Of a stretch of DNA of 64,000 nucleotides, positions 10,091 to 21,428 are shown one piece after another. The stretch's first letter is position 1. Each line of letters opens with the position of its first letter. Below the pieces are notes generated by a model. That model was not told the origin of the DNA. It worked only from the letters and a program-made list of their open reading frames with translations, and did no database searches. The position numbers were made by a program, and so were the translations under genes. Source of the stretch: Rhabditophanes sp. KR3021 (Eukaryota > Nematoda > Chromadorea > Rhabditida > Alloionematidae); NCBI GenBank assembly GCA_963281155.1, contig CAUJLY010000001.1, positions 4,650,001-4,714,000 on the forward strand, given 5' to 3'.

Positions 10091-10585
10091 TTAGTTATCT
10101 CTGTATTTTTCACTTAGCTTGTTCAAAAGCTCTTTGTGAGAGATTTCGGATTCATCAGAAACTTGGAATTGAAGGATCTTGGATGTTCCTAGGGAAGCTT
10201 TGATAGCTGAGGCAGTAGAGGCGTACACCATCTTCTTCTTGATTGAAGCGCCATCGGGGCACAGTTGGATGAAGACGATTTTGTCCATCTTGGAGATTCC
10301 AGCACCAGGACGGTTGCAGGTAAATTTGAAGTCAAAGACGGCGTAGCGGCAATCTTGGAAGCCATCGGTACGATCTTTAAGATCCTTAATAAAATGTTCG
10401 TATGAGACTTTGGAGTTGTCGTCGTAGTCGTCAGCGTTTCCACAAGTTTCGGGGCTAACCATTGTTTCAACAACTACTTCCTTGTCTTCGATTTTGTAGA
10501 TAATGTAGCGTAGGGTCCTTTTTCCTTCGGACAATTGCTGGAAAGCATTTTGGCAATCTGCATTAACTAGTACTCCGGAAGCCAT
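10091..10585 (-). CDS. unc-60: Cofilin / actin depolymerising factor, copy B
   Basis: Second 164-residue UNC-60A-like cofilin, on the same strand as copy A and 9059 bp away. It keeps the actin-binding CPDGASIKKKMVYASTASAI segment and the SDESEISHKELL helix. It differs from copy A by only two residues. At DNA level it is identical to copy A through the central 406 bp, but has scattered synonymous changes in the last 70 bp at the 5' end and the last 30 bp at the 3' end, and the flanks are unrelated. The upstream acceptor (attctag) differs from that of copy A and leaves a 19-bp leader. Both copies look functional. The pattern suggests duplication followed by gene conversion rather than a simple recent tandem duplication. 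Confidence 0.94.
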   Translation of the reverse strand: MASGVLVNADCQNAFQQLSEGKRTLRYIIYKIEDKEVVVETMVSPETCGNADDYDDNSKVSYEHFIKDLKDRTDGFQDCRYAVFDFKFTCNRPGAGISKMDKIVFIQLCPDGASIKKKMVYASTASAIKASLGTSKILQFQVSDESEISHKELLNKLSEKYRDN

Positions 10586-13337
10586 TTTTGAACAAATCAG
10601 TTACCTAGAATAACAAGCAATAAGATAAACTATCATATACAATGTACATGTTAATATTTAAATATTACGCATATGCCGATACAAATAAGATAATACAGAT
10701 AACGGACCATCAAATGAAAGGGTAAGACTATTTTGGACATGATCGATATGTTAACAAAAATTGACTCATCGTTTTGGAACGACTAAAGCATTGGACTGCT
10801 CACATCAACCTTCTATTGTTATGTAGTTCTATGAGAATATAAGTGTATTTTTAGGATGAATACATACTAAAATCACGACAATTATACAAATCACTACTAA
10901 AAACATTTTAAACTTAATAGAAACTTGACCATTTCATCATCACCGAACTCATATTAAATGCATTTAAAAATATTCACACATCTCAAAAAACCTAACCAGC
11001 AAACAATAAACACATAAACATATTCAAAAAAGTTAATCTTATTCAAAAATATAGTATTAGGTATTTAAAAAATGAATCGTACTTATCTGGATATGTCAAA
11101 GGAGAGAAAGGAATGTCAAAAATTACGTTAAACTTATTTCAGTCAAATTAAAAATAGATTGTTAAAAAATAAGTTTAAAAGTATCGATGAATGGAATTAA
11201 TAGAAGAGATCGAGGGCTGCGTACGTATGCGGACATCAACATTCTCTGTACTAACATCATTTTGAGCTAGATATACTACAATAACTACAATATACCAGAT
11301 GGGTACATAAATAAAGGAAACGGCGTAAATTTTGGTTGAAGGCAAAGAAAGTCGCGCGAGACAACCATCTGCCCTCTATAACATTCTATATACAAATATA
11401 CAATATGTGCCCTCATCATCACTAGTGTGTCAATTGTTCTTCCACTATAGTACGAGTAAGTGTCACTAACCTCAATCACTTTAATTTAGGCAATAATGAT
11501 CAGTCAAACGTTTTTATCCTAAATTACAGAAATATTCGAAAATACCATTACTCAATTAATCCAAACACAAACAAAAACCATTCTTATTGACGGCCAAATA
11601 TACAATTCATTCATCATCGATAAAAATGTGCTGGCTAAAATATTGTCTATTTAAAAAGTATAACAAAATATACAAAAATACATAACAAAAGATGACTTGA
11701 CAAAAAAGTTAGTCATAGATTCACAACATAACTAAATATCTTTCTTTTCTTTCATTAACAATTTCATCCGTCTATGTAATATATGTATTCGTTCATGGTT
11801 ATTACAAGAGAAAGTGCAATTAGGATAATGTTGCTGTTCAGAAATTCGAATTAACTAAAGAGTAGTAGTATAGACAAGTTTGTTTATACAGAATTGTTAA
11901 AGCGGTGGTAATGATAATGGTATACAAGAACGCAATTCAAGATAGTTTAAATAAAAAAGTGGTAAAAGCGAAGCAAAAAAGAAGACGTAGCCAACTAGAA
12001 TTACAAATACACACAGATACATGTAATAATACTAAGACGCTCTCTTCTCTACTCACTAAAAAATGAATCAGATACAGGCTGTCATTGTTCAAAGAAATCT
12101 TTATTGTATTATCAAATTAAGGATGTGAAGATGATTAATCAATGTTTAAGAAATGCACTCAATGTAACACTCGTCATCATGATACCAAATGTAGTTGACG
12201 AATAAAAAACACAACCAAAAACGAATCGTTCCAAGAGTTATCATTATATTTTCGAACGTCTCACTGACTTCCACCATAAAGTCAGAACTTGCGTAGGAGC
12301 TTTGTTTTGTTTATAGAAGCTTTCAAAACACTTCAACTTTTAAGTGTATATCAAAAACTAGCAAATAAAACAAACGTGTGCTATACTTATGAGGCTTATA
12401 GATACGAAGAATACACTATTTACCCCATTCTATCGTTCAAAAAGCTGTCTGATTTGTTCTTTTCAATTTAAGGGATATTACTTCCTTTTTGAATAAAGTA
12501 GGTAAAATTTGAAATAAGAAGAAAATTATGATTCAAATAGGAAAAGGGGCTATTTATTACATGTCGTAACTACTCGATTGTTGTGTAAATGATCCAGTTA
12601 ATTAGCAAAAACACTTTGACATTATAAAAATGACTAATATCTAAGGTAATTATAATATGGGTGATTCATTAAATAGTACTATTTGAATACAATTCAAAAA
12701 ATATTATAGGTAAGAATGAATATTGAACATTCATTCATTATTATAAAAACTTTATTTCGATGTATTTAAAATCAACAAATGAAATGTTTGCGACATTCAA
12801 ATAATTGAGATGATTTACTTTAAAAATGTCTTTAATCCGTAAATCAAAAAATACCAAAAAAAAGGTTTGTTATTATAAAAATGTATTAGATGCATTAAAT
12901 GAATCAAATGTTATCGTCTAAATGTAAAAGAAAACAATTTAGAAGATTTAGTAAGTACAAAAGTTTTTAACATAACCAGCTGAATGAGTCTGCTTATAAA
13001 TGATTAAGTATAAACGCAGAGATTACTTTTTAAGTTATTTTAACGTGATGATTAGCATTTTAGCCAAAAATAAGTTTATTCTTGAAAATTAATCACTGAC
13101 TATACGTTTATGTTACAAAAATTATTGGTATAATAAATAAAGGGCCAAATAATATGCAATCGTAAAAGAAATGATGTAAATAATTTATTGAATAAAAATA
13201 ATATCTGGCAATTTAGAAATTACCCGTATCAAAGCAACTATTTGTTTAAGCATACATTTACGCAATTTATCCTTCTCCATAGTAGTTGATAAGACATATT
13301 TAGAAATTCTCCCGTTCAAAATAACAAATCATTTAAT
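10586..13337. other. Intergenic, cofilin B to mannosidase
   Basis: About 2.75 kb of AT-rich DNA upstream of cofilin B and downstream of the mannosidase stop codon. The few short ORFs (for example 11285..11479 and 12289..12471) have unstructured composition and no family likeness. Nothing supportable seen. Confidence 0.4.
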
Positions 13338-16251
13338 TTAATGAATTGGTAGTGGATGAGCTTCTGTATTGAAAACCCACTTGTCTAGAGGCATTTTATC
13401 TGTAAAAGCTAAATACAAATATTTCAGCGTTTCGGCAAGGAAAAATGATTGCTGGACACCGTCCATGCCTTTTTCCGGTTCATAAACGTTTCTAATTCCC
13501 TGATAGCCATTTTCGTTTCTACACCATTTTTCTATGCTTTGGGTGATTTTCCACAACCATTCCTGATACATTGGCTTTCCAGTTAATTTGTATAAGTAAT
13601 AGATCCCTTCTATGACTTCTGGACGAAGGAAATATTGTACCTCACCAGTAGTAGAGACTGCATCTTTTGTTGAGTCAAAGTGAAACATTTCTGGACCAAG
13701 ACCTGTCTTTGATCTATTGTAACTTTGATAACAAGTATTTCCTAATTGCTCTGCCAATTCCATAACTTCCTTCTTTTCAGTTTCATCTGTTGCGTGAAAT
13801 GCTTCTAGTGCAAACATTCCTACGGAGAAACAAGACAGATGACTCATTTTATTTTGAATCTAGACATATGAATAAATTAAATAATGCTTGGTTTAGGTTT
13901 ATATTTCTCAATTTACATTTGATCAAATTAGTGTAAACTCTATGCCATCAAAATTTGCTTAAAGAAAAATGATGATGTGTGTTCATTTTATGGCAACTCA
14001 TTTGACGACATAATCATGTCATGCTGTCAATTATCAATTTTATCCATTAAATCAACCTATTTATCAATTATTTTTCAGAATGTCTAAAATTAGAATCAAA
14101 GCTAGTATCCTCGCTCAACATCGGAAAGATAACTTATAAGATTGGAAGAGTATATTGGATGAGTACTTGTGAAGAATGCAATCAAGAATACCGTCTATCG
14201 AACCACCACCAAAAGAGATCAGCAAGATGTCGAAGGATGAAATGGATAAAATTGGAGAACTTCTATTTGAAAACAAAAGAATTGTTTCAGATGTCAATGA
14301 ACAGTGGTTTTTAGATAGATTTTTCAATTTGTGCGCTGGGAGAAAATTCGATATTGATAAGTTTCATCACAAACAATGCATGCTCCTTGTGTCAGCTGAT
14401 TTAAAAGATAAATCATTATGAACAGAGGAAGAAGCAAAAGAAAAGGATGCGGCAAATTCAAAATACACAAGCGGGGATTGCCTTGTGATATGAAGCTGAG
14501 AAAATATTAAAAAATACTGGTACTAGAAAGAGAAGATATGAAAAAGCCGTTATTGAAAAAGGCTGCTGATAAGCTGAATAAGAACTGCACTCCACGTACT
14601 TTGGATGAAATGATGGCTTTCAGGGATCAAGAACTTAAAAAGAAATTGAAGAAATCTAATTGTCTTCCCTACTTAATCTTTTGCTATATTCCACCTAATT
14701 TGTTCATTTACTTATTTAAAATGTTTTTAATTTTATGTGCTAATAAGATATATTTATAAATTACTGTTCTTTAATCTTAATAAATTGGTAAACTTACTTT
14801 GCCATTACTTAACTCAACCAAATACGTTAAGTTTCCTTTTGATTTAACAATCATTTTTTGACGGATATTCTTTGATGCTACTTTGTACATATTGTATGCT
14901 TTAGTATCGGTTTTTCCAGAAATCAGCCACTCCTTCATCAGATATTCATAAAAACTATCGCCCATAGCTCCAAGACTGACGGCGCTTTGAGTAAAATGAC
15001 CATCTTCTTTGTCTAAATAAATTCCATAAAGACCATCAATTTTCTTTTGCTTCTCAATAACATCTCGTACATGCTCGACTTTTTGACGATAGATAGGATC
15101 CCCAGTAATTTTAGACAGATATTCAAACTCTAGATGAAGTGTGCCCACGTCGGCGAGGATGTGTGAATTTCCCGAAACCCAACCGTAATTTTGAGCTCGT
15201 TTGCTTGATGGTATGACTACATTGTAGGGAAGACCTGTTTTTGAATCAAAAGCAATCATCAATGTATCAGTCATTTCTTTAGCAAAAGTTTTGTACACTT
15301 CGTTTCCAGTCAAAGCATACAATGACAAAAAACCACCAACAAATCTAATAGTCATTTCAAAAACTGAAAGGCTTCTTACTGCATCGCTGGTTTTGAAGTT
15401 TTTAATTAAATAATCCTCAGCCTCTTTAAATTCTTCCTTTAAATCCATAATGAGCAAAGTGTCTGCAGCGTCAACAATTGTAGCTGAATTTACGTAGGGT
15501 ATTAGTAATTGCTTTGTGAATTTAAATTATGCTTATTATAAATTTCGTTATGTGTATTTTAAAATGTAAGCCCCAAAGATCCTTTGCACTAACTACTCAA
15601 CATGATTCCATCTTTCAAACAATTGTGATTAAGATGGAAGTACCTACAAAAAATTGGCAGAGAATGTTGAATACATTCTAACAGAGTACTGTTAGAAACA
15701 TCGATCATGGCAAATGCACCATCAAGGAAGTATACATTCTGTCACCTCCTAATGCCAAATTAATTGGTCAACTCTCAATTGAAAAAATGTTTGCGTTTAA
15801 AGATGTTATTACCACTAAATTTTAATTATATTTTTGCCCTTAATAAATACCTGGCATCTTGCTTCCTCCGAAAATTTCCTGAGAATACCCCATTTTTTGA
15901 ATTGAATTTAACTCATTTGCGCCCCAAGCATATTTGCGGTATCCGCCCCAAGCATGTTTCATCATTTGTCTGACGAAATCCGCTCTCTCATCTAAAAAGA
16001 ATCTGTAAACGCAATAGCCCTTTTGAAAACTTACTCATTGTGCTAGATGCAACACGGTTGCCAATATCACGGACATTCTTAATAGGTTTATTGTTATCAC
16101 CTCCAAATTCAGCTACCTTTGGACTTTCCATTATTGAGGATGAGTTAATTCCATCTGATGATTGAAGAAACGCAAACAGACAAATTAAAGAAATACATAA
16201 TACGAAAATCACCGCCAAGAAGTTTCTTCTATTTAAATAAATAGTCCTCAT
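13338..16251 (-). CDS. Golgi class I alpha-1,2-mannosidase (GH47)
   Basis: Trims alpha-1,2-linked mannose from N-glycans in the Golgi. Four exons, 16251..16035, 15991..15851, 15483..14798 and 13859..13338, join in frame to 521 residues. It is a type II membrane protein: a short cytoplasmic MRTIYLNRRN, then a signal anchor (FLAVIFVLCISLICLFAFL) and stem. The catalytic domain shows MMKHAWGGYRKYAWGANEL, GATIVDAADTLLIMDL, FEMTIRFVGGFLSLYALTG, CFSVGMFAL, a RPEVIEG acid-residue motif and the C-terminal calcium-binding VFNTEAHPLPI. The HAW/YAWG and GATIVDA spacing matches the Golgi MAN1A branch rather than ER MAN1B1. Introns are 43, 367 and 938 bp, all GT-AG. The two long ones contain decayed ORFs on the other strand, annotated separately. 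Confidence 0.93.
14080..14759 (+). pseudogene. Unidentified decayed gene nested antisense in mannosidase intron
   Basis: Lies wholly inside the 938-bp third intron of the mannosidase gene, on the opposite strand. It begins with a good acceptor (tttttcag) one base before an ATG. One frame then runs for about 110 codons, interrupted by TAA (after HRKDNL) and TGA (after DEYL). It contains KEISKMSKDEMDKIGELLFE, VNEQWFLDRFFNLCAG and DKFHHKQCMLLVSADLKD. After further stops and two frame shifts it resumes as AADKLNKNCTPRTLDEMMAF and QELKKKLKKSN, ending about 14690. The protein was probably 200 or more residues, globular then charged. I do not recognise the family. No terminal repeats or poly-A tract are visible, so the insertion mechanism is unknown. 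Confidence 0.6.
15634..15825 (+). pseudogene. Short decayed ORF antisense in mannosidase intron 2
   Basis: A 64-codon frame in the 367-bp second mannosidase intron, opposite strand, with a single TAA after 15 codons. It reads MEVPTKNWQRMLNTF, stop, then NIDHGKCTIKEVYILSPPNA and LIGQLSIEKMFAFKD. The composition is protein-like but the stretch is short and unrecognised. I list it because it repeats the antisense-in-intron pattern seen elsewhere in the window. Confidence 0.3.
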
Positions 16252-16720
16252 CCTGAATTAATATTAACAAGTATTAATATTGGTAAATATTGCTTGATTG
16301 AAAATTTAATGTCAATTTAAGTTACGAATACCTTGATCACAGGAATATACAAATTAACAAAAAAGTAAAATGATTGTAGAGTAAAATCTTATCAAACTTC
16401 CTTATCAAATAATCAATATGCTTCTATTAGAGAATTTATAACGGTAAATGGATAAGGAGTGGTGCATCCAAATGGTAAAAATATTATAATGTAAAGGCAT
16501 AATAAGTTTGCGATAAGACCATGCAAATATGCAGAGTAAATGAGTACTAAGTGTTTGAATTGCAAGACAGTCTTTACACTTTTTTCTATTAAAAAGATAA
16601 GTTGTTTGATTGTGATGTCACGCAATCACACTCAGAGAGAACAAATTTAACAGTTCCTTAATAATAAGGATGATAATATCGGTCTTATGGACAACATCAA
16701 GTATAAATATTAAATTATAT

Positions 16721-16850
16721 GTAAAATAATAAATTTAATGTGAAATGAAAAACCAAATGTTAAATAATAAACTAAATGTTAAATAATAAAACAAATGTGG
16801 AAAGTGAAATAGTAAAATAATAAACAAATTAAGTGCCAAATAATAAAGAT
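16721..16850. repeat. Imperfect AT-rich tandem repeat, about 19 bp
   Basis: Repeated units of the form aaatgttaaataataaaac recur about every 19 bp (clear at 16755-16795), with looser copies on both sides carrying the aaataataaa core. Low-complexity array with no coding capacity. Confidence 0.55.
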
Positions 16851-18529
16851 GCAATTAATACTAAATATTTAATAATAGGATTTCCTCTATAAATAGAGTA
16901 ATTTGGTATCGAAGTTTACGTTTAACAAATGGTGGATTGTATGTGTATCTTATCGCATGGTTAGTACGTTTATAGAAAATATTGTTTAAATAATAATATT
17001 TTATGTTGTTAAAGTAATGTTCAACATTATATAGCTGGTACCACTCATATTTACCAAACTTTTCTTCTCATCTAAAAGCATACAAAAATAAATATGGCAA
17101 TTTGGTAAAGTCGTAAAATAAGTTGTATAAAAGTAAAATTTCCTTATGATTAGAATAATTTTAACTGGCGTTTTAAACACTTCCACAAAGTTTTGTCGTT
17201 AGGAAGAGTGTATAGTTATTGTAAGAATGAAACCTCTAGAGGGCTGTAAAGCTAACTTTTGGAACTTTTCCTCGAGATATAGATAGAGTGTGTGAAACAT
17301 TTAAGTTTTCTAAAAGAGCCTAAAATGGATTTATATTGTGAAATTATATTTATGAATTTATACCATGAATTTGCACTATGAATGCGATCTTGTTGTAGGT
17401 CAGATGGTTATATTTGCTTTGCAATCACCTTTTTAAAGGTCAACTATATAATAAAGAAAGAGTCTATTTTTTTAAATTCTGCAATAATACTTGAAAGTGT
17501 CCTTACAATCAATCAAAAATTACAGATAAAAATTTTTTCAAGTGAATACAGAATTGTACAAACAAAAAAGTATATAGTTAGTTGTTTGGCAAAGCTCTTT
17601 AAAACATGCAATTATTATAGACAATATACATATTGATGTACTCTAACAAACAAAATTGAAATAAATGCATATGTTCTAACAAATTTGACACATTTACTAA
17701 TTTATCTACTAAATAATAAATTAAAGCTTTAAAAGATATTCAATATTAGCTTCGAATAAAATTTAATATTAACTTTAAAAAATACTTAATATTTGCCTTA
17801 AAAGCTTCGTTACATCTTAAATGTCCATAAAGATTATTATCAATATATGAATATAATATTGATGTGTTTAAATAATCCCACACATAGTTGCTAACAAATT
17901 TATATTTAGTAAATACTTAAAAATGTATACATCACAGAATCTGTAAAGTTATAGTTATACGATTAGCCAATTTACATCTGACGTTTCGTCAATCATAAAT
18001 GCCAATGAGCGGAAAATGTACATTCATTAAAATAGTAAGTATATCTAAATCAAAAGAACGAAAGGTTTCCATGGAAAAATAGTGAATGCCAAATAAACTA
18101 TTTATTGAAAACAAGACTAATTAAAGGGTATGTATTATAAATAGAAAGGATATTATCATGTTAACTAAATAACAATGTTATCATTAAAAAATCAAAAAAG
18201 TCTTTTGAAAAGTAGTTAATCATTGTAATTGGTAAGATAAAGGAAGTGGCATGTTGTAAGGGAAGATATATTTATTTTAAATTTGTTACATAATAAACTA
18301 GAAAGGGATTGTCGTTTTGAAAGAACAAGGCATAAACAGAACAATGTCATTCTTGAAAGTGCACCAATTATCAAAGTTATTAAACTTCCTATCGATTGCA
18401 CATAAACCATTTAAAAAGCCGCCCTTAATTCGATCGCTCACAATAACCTCATTTGATGTTTAAGTAGACAGCTTTATTATGGCACTTTTTCTATAATCAA
18501 ACAAATAAATTCTATAAAGTGATTTCGAA

Positions 18530-18740
18530 TGTTTAATGTGATATTAAATCATCATCGAATTTTTTAACATAATATCGAATTATTAGCGGATTTTTAATAT
18601 AGTATTGAATCAGCAGCTCCTATTTTAATATAATATTAAATAATCAATTTACATTTTAATATAATATCAAATCACAGTGAACTTTTTATTATAATACTAA
18701 ATCACCATGCTAAGTGAACTCCATTTAACATAATATTAGG
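18530..18740. repeat. 31-bp AT-rich minisatellite
   Basis: About seven units with a period of 30-33 bp, each carrying the core ttttaatataatatyraat followed by a more variable cat/cag-rich spacer. The cores end near 18549, 18580, 18610, 18641, 18672, 18702 and 18735. Copies are diverged, so the array is old. Confidence 0.7.
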
Positions 18741-19746
18741 TATTAGTTGAGCTAGCATTCACCAGCACTTCTAGTGATAGCAAATGATCTTCTTTACATA
18801 ATACATGTACCCCGAATTAATGGGAGTGCTAAAGATATGTTATAAAACTAGACAAACTAAATTGCATTTTGCTCGACGATATCATATAATTAAATATCCA
18901 CATTAAATATCACACAATAAAAGCTCCGAAAATATTCATTGTTAATAATAAGTTTTCTGAGTTTGTAGATTTATTTATTTCGTTGGACGTTATTTTCGAG
19001 TTAAGAAGTTTAATATTTAGTAAAGAGATTATTTTTGGAGTAGAAATTTATTTTTTAATGTAATCAGAATAAATGTTTTGGTATCTATCGTTACAATAAA
19101 TTCTAAAAATGACTACTTTTTAAAAGACAGGATGTAGTAGTATTTTATTATGAATGCAGTTGACGACAAATGTATGCACATTTTACCATCACTTCAATAG
19201 GATATGCTAATCAGTATGATTTAATGGAGTTGGTTAAGTTCTAAAATATCGGAAAATATATAAAATGTGGTTTTTGTTTGCAATACAAAACATAACTTCT
19301 TCTATTTATTTCTTGACAACTTAATGACAAATTGTTGTGCAAAAACATTCACTAATTTGATTTAAAAAATAACAAGAAACTAAAAGTTATTGAACATTAA
19401 TGTTAATCGGGGAAGATCTATGAATAATCGAAAACTTAATCAAATATGACGTTGTATAAAAGAAAGTCGTGTTTACCAATTAAAAGCATGCAATAAATAA
19501 AACATTTTCTTTGCGCAAATTGTAACGTGTTTGTCTAACACACCAATGAAAATGATTTAATGTTAATAACGAATTAAAAGCTATGATGATTTGTGCTTTA
19601 TGGCTTTAATGAGAATTTAAGACGATCAACAAAGGTTGGTATTAATGACGTTTTTCATTATCGGCTAGATAGCATTAAAATAAAACATAAATTAAGGAAC
19701 AAAATTAAATAAGTTGGATGGTTATAATAATGCGATCAAAGATCGA

Positions 19747-21428
19747 CTAACGCCGTCTTCTACGATCATCATCTGGACTTCTAGTCCTTCTACGACTACT
19801 TCTGCTGGTTTCATTTTTCTTGTAATAATCATCGTAGTTTCTTTCCTTGTGTTTGGTGTCTTTCGATTTCTTTTCATATGAAACTTTTTCTTCCTTCTTT
19901 CTTTGCCGTCTTTTTTCTTCTCTTCTTTCTCGTTCAATTTTGATTTTGCGTTCTCTTTCCTTCCTTTCAAAACGATCGGTGCTTGAATTGCGATAGTAAC
20001 GACGTGATCTAGAAGAACTTCTACTTCTACGGTCTCTTTGATGTTTGTTATGACTATCACGCCTAGCTCTTGATACATGTGGCAGCTTTCTTTTTCTATT
20101 CCCGTCGGTTACGGAGGATTCCGGACTAGTATCTGAACGATTTGACTCAGATTTCTTTAACTTTTTCTCTCCCAACTTCTTACAATCTTCTGAATATTTC
20201 TCCTCTGATGAAGATCCTATTAAACCTTTTTCCTTGAGTTTCAAAAATTTTGATCTCACTGAAAGATGTGACAGATTCGAATGGCTTGAGTGTTCACCAC
20301 TTTTGCTTTCTTTTGAAAGATCTACCGTTCCATTGACTTCTTCAACAAGGGTATTTATTTTTTGGACTTCAACTGGTGTTTTAGATTTTTTCGATGAATC
20401 AAGATTATTATATAATTTACCCAATTCAATTTTAGTAGCTAATTTTTTACTCTCTTCGATTTCCTTTGTAAAAGCTTCTATTTTGTTCCAGTTTGGAGTT
20501 TTGTGGCGATCGTACATATGAAGTAACATTTTGGCAATATGTTCAACATCGCTTTGCTCTACACAAAATAGATTATACCATGGTTTTGGATCGTTTGGTA
20601 ACATTATTGGCTGCTTTATTGTTCTGGCTGCCAAAAATATGCATGCACAAGCAATTGGAACAGGTTGATATCTCATGAAAACTGTTGTTTTTAAGCCATC
20701 ATTCATGTAACTCCATGCTTTTTGAATTAATTCAGTGTTGTTGATTTGTCCCAGAGCATGAATGAAGGATGAAATCCATTTGTGGGGATGGTTGACGTGC
20801 ACAACGAAACCCAGTGTATTTAATACAATCCTTTCTGTCTTGATTAAGTCATTTTTGTGCTTCATATACGTGTTAGTATAGTGACTTTGAGACACTTTTG
20901 AAAGAGGATCATTTGATGAATTCATACGTTCCCGTTGTCTTAGCCGTTCATAAACATTAATAACGTGGCGACATCTACGAGGCGATTCCTCGATTTTCGA
21001 TGCCAATAAAACACATGCTTGAACGGCGTACTAAAAATAGCGATTATAAAAGGTATTATTGGACTTACATTGTATCTATACTTGGCAAATGATTTTTGAT
21101 AATAAAATCGCTGAAACAGGATTTGTGCAGTAGCAGCAGCTGTTTGTGGCATATTCAAGAGAACTGTCATCCTTTGTATTAATTCACATCCTAAATATCT
21201 AAGTTCCTGTTCCATTTCTCTAGAAATGCCATCTTTTAAGGACGGTGGACATTCAAGTAATTCTCTGGTACGATTATCAAGAGTTAAAAACCAATTATCA
21301 GAGTCTATATTAACTGAAGAATGCTTTGGCTTTCTACCATATTTGCTAGCTTTAATGTTTTTTCTAATTTCCGCAAACTCGTCATTTTCAACGCCAGGCA
21401 AGGTGTCATCAACAGTAGCAGCATCCAT
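19747..21428 (-). CDS. cyl-1: Cyclin L (transcription and splicing cyclin with RS tail)
   Basis: Partner of CDK11-type kinases, linking RNA polymerase II transcription to pre-mRNA splicing in nuclear speckles. Two exons, 21428..21069 and 21030..19747, with a 38-bp GT-AG intron, give 547 residues. The cyclin box runs from about residue 45 (DNRTRELLECPPSLKDGIS), through QRFYYQKSFAKYRYN then, over the intron, YAVQACVLLASKIEESPRR, to the second cyclin fold with FVVHVNHPHKWISSFI and DPKPWYNLFCVEQSDVE. From about residue 330 the tail is charged and disordered, and it ends in Arg/Ser-rich sequence (RRSRSSSRSRRYYRNSS, SSRRRTRSPDDDRRRRR), as in other cyclin L proteins. Length and order match the family. 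Symbol from C. elegans orthology. Confidence 0.95.

Larger units (their letters stand above)
16252..19746. other. Intergenic, mannosidase to cyclin L
   Basis: About 3.5 kb with no supportable gene. It contains two short AT-rich tandem repeat arrays (annotated separately near 16.7 and 18.5 kb). The ORFs here are short and of random composition. Confidence 0.4.
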
